The notes beneath the pieces were generated by a model. The model searched no databases, had not been told where the DNA came from, and was given only the letters and a program-made list of their open reading frames with translations. DNA of 64,000 bases from Rugamonas rubra (GTDB lineage Bacteria; Pseudomonadota; Gammaproteobacteria; Burkholderiales; Burkholderiaceae_D): NCBI RefSeq assembly GCF_900114705.1, contig NZ_FOTW01000012.1:124001-188000 (forward strand), read 5' to 3'. Position numbers and translations under genes: made by a program. Shown one piece after another: positions 59,749-64,000 of this stretch (within the stretch, counting starts at the first letter, position 1; the number at the start of each line of letters is the position of its first letter).

Positions 59749-61911
59749 ATGAACCTCGACACCTCCGCCAAGCCTGCCGGCCGTTTCAGCAACGGCATCG
59801 GACTGCAACTGTCGCTCAACAGCAAAATCTGCGCCGCCGCCACCGTGCTGGCCGTGCTCAGCCTGGGCATCACCGCCACCGTCATCGGCGTGCGCAGCAG
59901 CGCCAGCGCCGAGGCCGCCGCGATGGAGCTGGCGCGCACCTCGGCGCGCGAGGTGTCGGGCGCGCTGCAAAGCCGCATCGGCACCAACCTGGCGGCGGTG
60001 ATCAACCTGGCAGGCGCCATGCGCGCCACGCGCGGCGCCAACGCCGCCCTCTCGCGCGACCAGGTCAACGAGATGGTCAAGGCCACGCTGGGCGGCTCCG
60101 AGGACCTGATCGGCACCGCCGTCACCTGGGAGCCCAACGCGCTCGACGGCAAGGACGCCGAGTTCGCCGACAAGAAGCCGCTGTACGACGCCACCGGCCG
60201 CTTCATGCCCTATTGGACGCGCGGCGCCGGCGGCAAGCTCAACGTCGAGCCCATCGTGTTCGACAGCGCGCCGGGCGCCAACGACTGGTACGACATCCCC
60301 AAGCGCAGCGGCAAGGTGTTCTTCACCGAGCCCTACAACTATCCGGTCGACGGCAAGAACGTGCTGATGGCCTCGCTGGTCGCGCCCATCCTGATCGAGG
60401 GCAAGTTCCAGGGCGTCGCCAGCAGCGACTTCATGCTGACCCGCCTGAGCAAGATCTTGGCCGAGTTGAAGGTGATCGACGGCGCCAAGCTGAGCCTGAT
60501 CTCCAACGGCGGCCTGTACGCCAGCAACCCCGTCGCCGAGCGCCTCGGCAAGAAGGCCGACGACATCCCCGAGGCCGGCCTGGCCGCCGTGCGTGCCGGC
60601 CAGAGCTACGAGTTCGCCGACGCCGGCGGCTACATCCACCTGCTGCAGCCGCTGTTCATCCACGCCGAGAGCGCGCCCTGGAGCGTGCGGCTGAGCTTCC
60701 CGAAAAGCGTCGCCACCGCCTCGGCGCGCGAGCTGCTGTGGTACACCCTGGCCGTCGCCCTGATCTGCGCCGTGGCCACCGCCGGCATCCTGATCGGCGT
60801 GGTCTACCGCCTGACCGCGCCGCTGCGCACCTTGGGCGCGGCGATGACCGACTTGTCCAGCGGCGAGGCCGACCTCGGCGTCAAGCTGGCCGTCAACGGC
60901 AAGGACGAGCTGGCCGTGATCGGCGCCGGCTTCAACGCCTTCGTCGAGAAGATCCACTGCGTGCTGCTCGAGGTGCGCGTCAGCGCCGAGAACGTGGCGC
61001 GCGGCAGCGCCGAGATCTCGCTCGGCAACAGCGACCTGTCGGCCCGCACCGAGCAGCAGGCCAGCGCGCTGGAGGAGACGGCCGCCTCGATCGAACAGCT
61101 GACCAGCACCGTCAAGGAAAACGCCGAGAACGCGCGCCAGGCCAACGAGCTGGCCGGCTCCGCCTCGGACGTGGCGCAGAAGAGCGGCGCCGTGGTGGCC
61201 CAGGTGGTCGACACCATGGCCTCGATCAACCAGTCGTCCAACAAGATCGTCGACATCATCAGCGTGATCGACGGCATCGCCTTCCAAACCAATATCCTGG
61301 CCTTGAACGCGGCGGTCGAGGCGGCCCGCGCCGGTGAGCAGGGACGCGGCTTCGCCGTCGTCGCCAGCGAGGTGCGCAACCTGGCCCAGCGCAGCGCGGC
61401 GGCGGCCAAGGAGATCAAGGCCTTGATCGACGATTCGGTCGGCAAGGTGGCCATCGGCAGCAAGCTGGTCAACGAGGCCGGCAGCACGATGGACGAGGTG
61501 GTCAGCAGCGTGCGCCGGGTGACCGCGATCATGAGCGAGATCACCGTCGCCACGCACGAGCAGAGCGAGGGCATCGCCCAGGTCAACCAGGCGATCACCC
61601 AGATGGACGGTGTGACACAGCAGAACGCCGCGTTGGTCGAGGAAGCGGCGGCGGCGGCCGAGAGCCTGCAGGAGCAGGCCCACCATCTGGCGCAGGCGGT
61701 CAGCGTGTTCAAGCTCGACGAGGGCAGGGCGGCGCCGCGCGTGCCGGCGCCGGCTTCCGCGCCGAAGCGCGCGCCGGCGGCCAAGGCCGCGCCGGTCAAG
61801 CTGGCGTCGGCGCGCCCGGCGCTCCGCCAGGTGGCGCCGGCCAAGCCGGTAGCGCGTCCCGCCGCCAAGGCCAAAGCGTCCAGCGCCGACAGCGAGTGGG
61901 AAGAGTTCTAA
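59749..61911 (+). CDS. Methyl-accepting chemotaxis protein with Cache-type sensor
   Basis: The 720-aa chemoreceptor has transmembrane helix 1 at about residues 26-47 and a periplasmic dCache-type sensor of about 270 aa ([20 protein letters not shown] is typical). Transmembrane helix 2 at about 325-350, a HAMP domain and the signalling hairpin follow, with the conserved tip region [20 protein letters not shown]. The Ala/Pro/Lys-rich tail ends in EWEEF, a pentapeptide of the kind that tethers CheR and CheB. It has an SD (AAAGGAA) and follows the TorF porin by 52 bp. The ligand is unknown; Cache receptors often bind amino acids, organic acids or purines. Confidence 0.95.
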   Translation: MNLDTSAKPAGRFSNGIGLQLSLNSKICAAATVLAVLSLGITATVIGVRSSASAEAAAMELARTSAREVSGALQSRIGTNLAAVINLAGAMRATRGANAALSRDQVNEMVKATLGGSEDLIGTAVTWEPNALDGKDAEFADKKPLYDATGRFMPYWTRGAGGKLNVEPIVFDSAPGANDWYDIPKRSGKVFFTEPYNYPVDGKNVLMASLVAPILIEGKFQGVASSDFMLTRLSKILAELKVIDGAKLSLISNGGLYASNPVAERLGKKADDIPEAGLAAVRAGQSYEFADAGGYIHLLQPLFIHAESAPWSVRLSFPKSVATASARELLWYTLAVALICAVATAGILIGVVYRLTAPLRTLGAAMTDLSSGEADLGVKLAVNGKDELAVIGAGFNAFVEKIHCVLLEVRVSAENVARGSAEISLGNSDLSARTEQQASALEETAASIEQLTSTVKENAENARQANELAGSASDVAQKSGAVVAQVVDTMASINQSSNKIVDIISVIDGIAFQTNILALNAAVEAARAGEQGRGFAVVASEVRNLAQRSAAAAKEIKALIDDSVGKVAIGSKLVNEAGSTMDEVVSSVRRVTAIMSEITVATHEQSEGIAQVNQAITQMDGVTQQNAALVEEAAAAAESLQEQAHHLAQAVSVFKLDEGRAAPRVPAPASAPKRAPAAKAAPVKLASARPALRQVAPAKPVARPAAKAKASSADSEWEEF

Positions 61912-62011
61912 GCGCGTGAGCGAGGGAGGGGGCGTTACGCCTCTTCCCCGCAGCGCGAGCAAATCGGTGGTTGGGCAGCGAAGGGCTGCGAGGGTCAGCA
62001 GCTGCGGGGGG

Positions 62012-62088
62012 CAGTGCCGACATTCGGACACGTCCTCAGCATTGGCTTGGGACTGTATGGTTGAGCTCGTGTCCGAATGTCGGCACTG
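62012..62088. repeat. 21-bp perfect inverted repeat with 35-nt loop
   Basis: The left arm 62012-62032 (starting CAGTGCCGACATTCGG) and right arm 62068-62088 (ending CCGAATGTCGGCACTG) are exact complements. The outer flanks carry GGGTCAG and CTGACCC, linking it to the GGGTCAGACCC repeat family. It lies between the convergent chemoreceptor and permease genes. Confidence 0.9.
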
Positions 62089-62141
62089 ACCCCGGTTTTC
62101 CGTCCGTTGCGCCATGCAACATGCTGGATGCATCGCACATG

Positions 62142-62176
62142 AAAATGGCGGTCCGCATATTCTGCTGGACCGCCAT
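62142..62176 (-). terminator. Terminator of the nucleoside-type ABC transporter operon
   Basis: Perfect 10-bp arms ATGGCGGTCC / GGACCGCCAT (62145-62154 and 62167-62176) are followed on the minus strand by a short T tract. It lies 21 nt after the permease stop. Confidence 0.75.
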
Positions 62177-62197
62177 CGGATACCTCTCAACTAGTCT

Positions 62198-63169
62198 TTA
62201 GCGCGACTTGACGAACGGCGTGCCCAAGGCCTTCGGCGCCACCGACTTGGCCATCAGGCCGGCCAGCACGATCACCGTCACCACATACGGCACCATCTGG
62301 ATCAGCGAGCCGGGAATGCGGCCGATGCCGGGCAGGTCGACGCCCTCGATCTGGATCTGCACGGCGCCGAAGAAGCCGAACATCAAACAGCCGAGGAAGG
62401 TGTAGACGGGACGCCAGTTGCCGAACACCATGGCCGTCAAGGCCAGGTAGCCGGCGCCGGCCGACATGTCGCGCAGGAAGAAGCCGCTCTGCACGATGGC
62501 CAGGTAGGCGCCCGAGAACGAGCACAGCACGCCGGCCACCAGCATCGCCATGTAGCGCTGCCGCTCGACGCTGACGCCGGCCGCGTCGGCGGCGTGCGGG
62601 TTCTCGCCGCAGGCGCGCAGGCGCAGGCCGAAGCGGCTGTGGTACAGCACCCAGTGCACCAGCGGCACCAGGCCGAAGGCCAGGTACACCAGCACCGAGT
62701 GGCCGCCGATCAAATGCCCGTACAGCCAGCCGATGAAGGGGATGCCCTCGACGGCGGCGCTGCCCGGCAGCACCACGTCGAACAAGCGCGCCTGGCCCAG
62801 GTCCGGCGTGCGGCCGCCCTGTTGGAAGAAGAACTGCGCCACCACGAAGGTCAGCCCGCTCATGGCGATGTTGATGGCGATGCCGGCCACCAGCTGGTTG
62901 CCCTTTTGCGTGATGCTGACGTAGCCCTGCAGCGTGGCCAGGGCCACCGAGACCAGCACGCCGGCGGCCACGCCGTACCACGGGTTCTGCGTGGCGAAGG
63001 CCACCGCCGCCGAGGTGAAGGCGCTGGCCAAAATCTTGCCCTCCAGGCCGATGTCGATCACGCCGGAGCGCTCGGCGAACAGGCCGGCCATGGCGGCGAA
63101 GATGAGCACCGGCGCGTTGCGCACGGTCGATACCAGAATGCTGGCGAAGTGGAAGTCGTCGAATGTCAT
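62198..63169 (-). CDS. Nucleoside-type ABC transporter permease (YufQ/NupQ-like)
   Basis: The 323-aa inner-membrane permease of the BPD_transp_2 family has about eight to nine transmembrane helices. It contains GLFAERSGVIDIGLEGKIL near the N terminus, VALATLQGYVSI, and the EAA-like LRACGENPHAADAAG. This pattern is characteristic of permeases for purine nucleosides and related compounds. It lies 10 nt after the second permease gene, so both are one operon. The ATPase and binding protein (BmpA-type) are expected beyond the window end. Confidence 0.92.
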   Translation of the reverse strand: MTFDDFHFASILVSTVRNAPVLIFAAMAGLFAERSGVIDIGLEGKILASAFTSAAVAFATQNPWYGVAAGVLVSVALATLQGYVSITQKGNQLVAGIAINIAMSGLTFVVAQFFFQQGGRTPDLGQARLFDVVLPGSAAVEGIPFIGWLYGHLIGGHSVLVYLAFGLVPLVHWVLYHSRFGLRLRACGENPHAADAAGVSVERQRYMAMLVAGVLCSFSGAYLAIVQSGFFLRDMSAGAGYLALTAMVFGNWRPVYTFLGCLMFGFFGAVQIQIEGVDLPGIGRIPGSLIQMVPYVVTVIVLAGLMAKSVAPKALGTPFVKSR

Positions 63170-63179
63170 GATGGTTCCC

Positions 63180-64000
63180 TTATGCCTTGCCGCGCTTGAG
63201 CAGGGCGCCTATCGCCGGCGCGTAGAAGTTCTCCATGGCGCCGCAGAACAGGATGATCAGGCCTTGGATAAAGATGAAGGTTTCGGTCGGAATATTCGGT
63301 TTTTCCAGCGACAGGTCGAAGCCGCCCTGGATCAGCGCGCCGAACAGCACGGCCGACAGGAAGATGCCGACCGGGTGCTGGCGCCCCATCAGCGCGATGG
63401 CGATGCCGACGAAGCCGGCGCCGCCGACGAAGTTCAAACTCAGGTAGTGGGTCGAGCCCATGATGGAGTTGACCGAGCCGAGGCCGGCCAGCGCGCCCGA
63501 GATCAGCATGACGGTGATGATCATCTTGCCGATGCGGATGCCGGCATAGTGCGCGGCGTGCTGGTTCAAGCCGGTGGCGCGCAGCTTGAAGCCCCAGGCG
63601 GAACGCTTGACCATCAACCCGTACACGGCCAGCGCGCCTATCGCCAGCAGGAAGCTGATGTTGAGCGGCGTCTCGCCGAGGATGGGGAACCAGGTGTTCA
63701 GCCGCGGCATGGCGCCGCTGTCGGCGAAGGCGCGACTGGCGGTGTTTTGCTCGCCGGCCGGAATCAGGTATTTGACGATGATGAAGTTCATCAGCGAGGC
63801 GCAGATGAAGTTGAACATGATCGTCGTCACCACCACGTGGCTGCCGCGCTTGGCCTGCAGGTAGCCGGGCAGGAAGCCCCACAGCGCGCCGAACAGCGCG
63901 GCGCCGCCCATCGCCACGGGAATCAGCGCCCAGGCCGGCAGCGAGCCGTCGAAGGCCAGCATGGCCAGGGTCAGACCCAGGCCGCCGAAGTACATCTGGC
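63180..64000 (-). CDS. Nucleoside-type ABC transporter permease (YufP-like), 5' end cut by window
   Basis: The first permease of the pair is partial: the frame is open to the window edge, with Gln then MYFGGLGLTLAML, which matches the GQMYFGGL motif inside this family, so the true N terminus lies outside. Visible segments include PGYLQAKRGSHVVVTTIMFN, RATGLNQHAAHYAGI and GGAGFVGIAIALMGRQHPVG, the last typical of the family. Several transmembrane helices are predicted. The system probably imports nucleosides, fitting the purine genes at 43-47 kb. Confidence 0.9.
   Translation of the reverse strand, partial: QMYFGGLGLTLAMLAFDGSLPAWALIPVAMGGAALFGALWGFLPGYLQAKRGSHVVVTTIMFNFICASLMNFIIVKYLIPAGEQNTASRAFADSGAMPRLNTWFPILGETPLNISFLLAIGALAVYGLMVKRSAWGFKLRATGLNQHAAHYAGIRIGKMIITVMLISGALAGLGSVNSIMGSTHYLSLNFVGGAGFVGIAIALMGRQHPVGIFLSAVLFGALIQGGFDLSLEKPNIPTETFIFIQGLIILFCGAMENFYAPAIGALLKRGKA

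Noticed and set aside
63966-63976. GGTCAGACC-like match inside the last permease gene
   Set aside because: It is a single arm in coding sequence without the partner arm, so it is not counted as a copy of the inverted repeat.

Overview
The window is high-GC DNA from a betaproteobacterium, most likely Oxalobacteraceae (Massilia/Duganella/Janthinobacterium-like). The evidence is the gene order murG-murC-ddl-ftsQ-ftsA-ftsZ, then a Prx5-type peroxiredoxin, lpxC, dciA, secA, argJ, a DUF815 ATPase, mutT, yacG, zapD, coaE, pilD, pilC, pilB and a CorC-type protein. From family knowledge this is the usual betaproteobacterial arrangement. The species assignment is inference; no rRNA gene is present.

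Layout. 1-7.7 kb: division and cell-wall cluster (murG is cut by the window start), ftsZ with a structured leader, and a peroxiredoxin. 7.8-17.05 kb: accessory block with a very large hybrid histidine kinase and a REC-GGDEF protein, a flavin reductase, an orphan antitoxin-like small gene, a methyltransferase divergent from a helix-turn-helix regulator, and an EamA exporter. 17.1-21.6 kb: lpxC, dciA (opposite strand) and secA. 21.8-27.7 kb: second accessory block on the minus strand, with a sensor kinase and two tandem copies of a porin plus half-length PstS-like protein module. 27.9-33.3 kb: argJ, DUF815 ATPase, mutT, converging on yacG-zapD-coaE-pilD. 33.5-38.6 kb: third block, between pilD and pilC, with a protein of unknown function, a Ser/Thr kinase with TPRs, a transglutaminase-like protein, an arginase-fold protein with an altered metal motif, and a toxin-antitoxin locus whose toxin is cut to 27 codons. 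38.6-43.1 kb: pilC, pilB and a CorC-family membrane protein.

43.2-64 kb is dominated by purine and nucleic-acid metabolism: uraH, puuE, guaD, an exported adenosine deaminase-family protein, a large TonB-dependent receptor, a lipoprotein 5'-nucleotidase, an exported phospholipase D-family protein, an S1/P1 nuclease, and at the window end two permeases of a nucleoside-type ABC transporter. Together they could digest external nucleic acid, dephosphorylate and deaminate the products, import nucleosides and catabolise purines (inference). Between these genes lie an orphan solute-binding-like protein, a DeoR-family regulator divergent from nudK with three 10-bp operator-like repeats between them, and a TorF-type porin followed by a chemoreceptor.

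Five copies of a GGGTCAGACCC / GGGTCTGACCC inverted repeat lie between genes, most beside terminators. A separate 21-bp perfect inverted repeat lies after the chemoreceptor gene. No tRNA, rRNA, CRISPR array, insertion sequence or prophage was seen.
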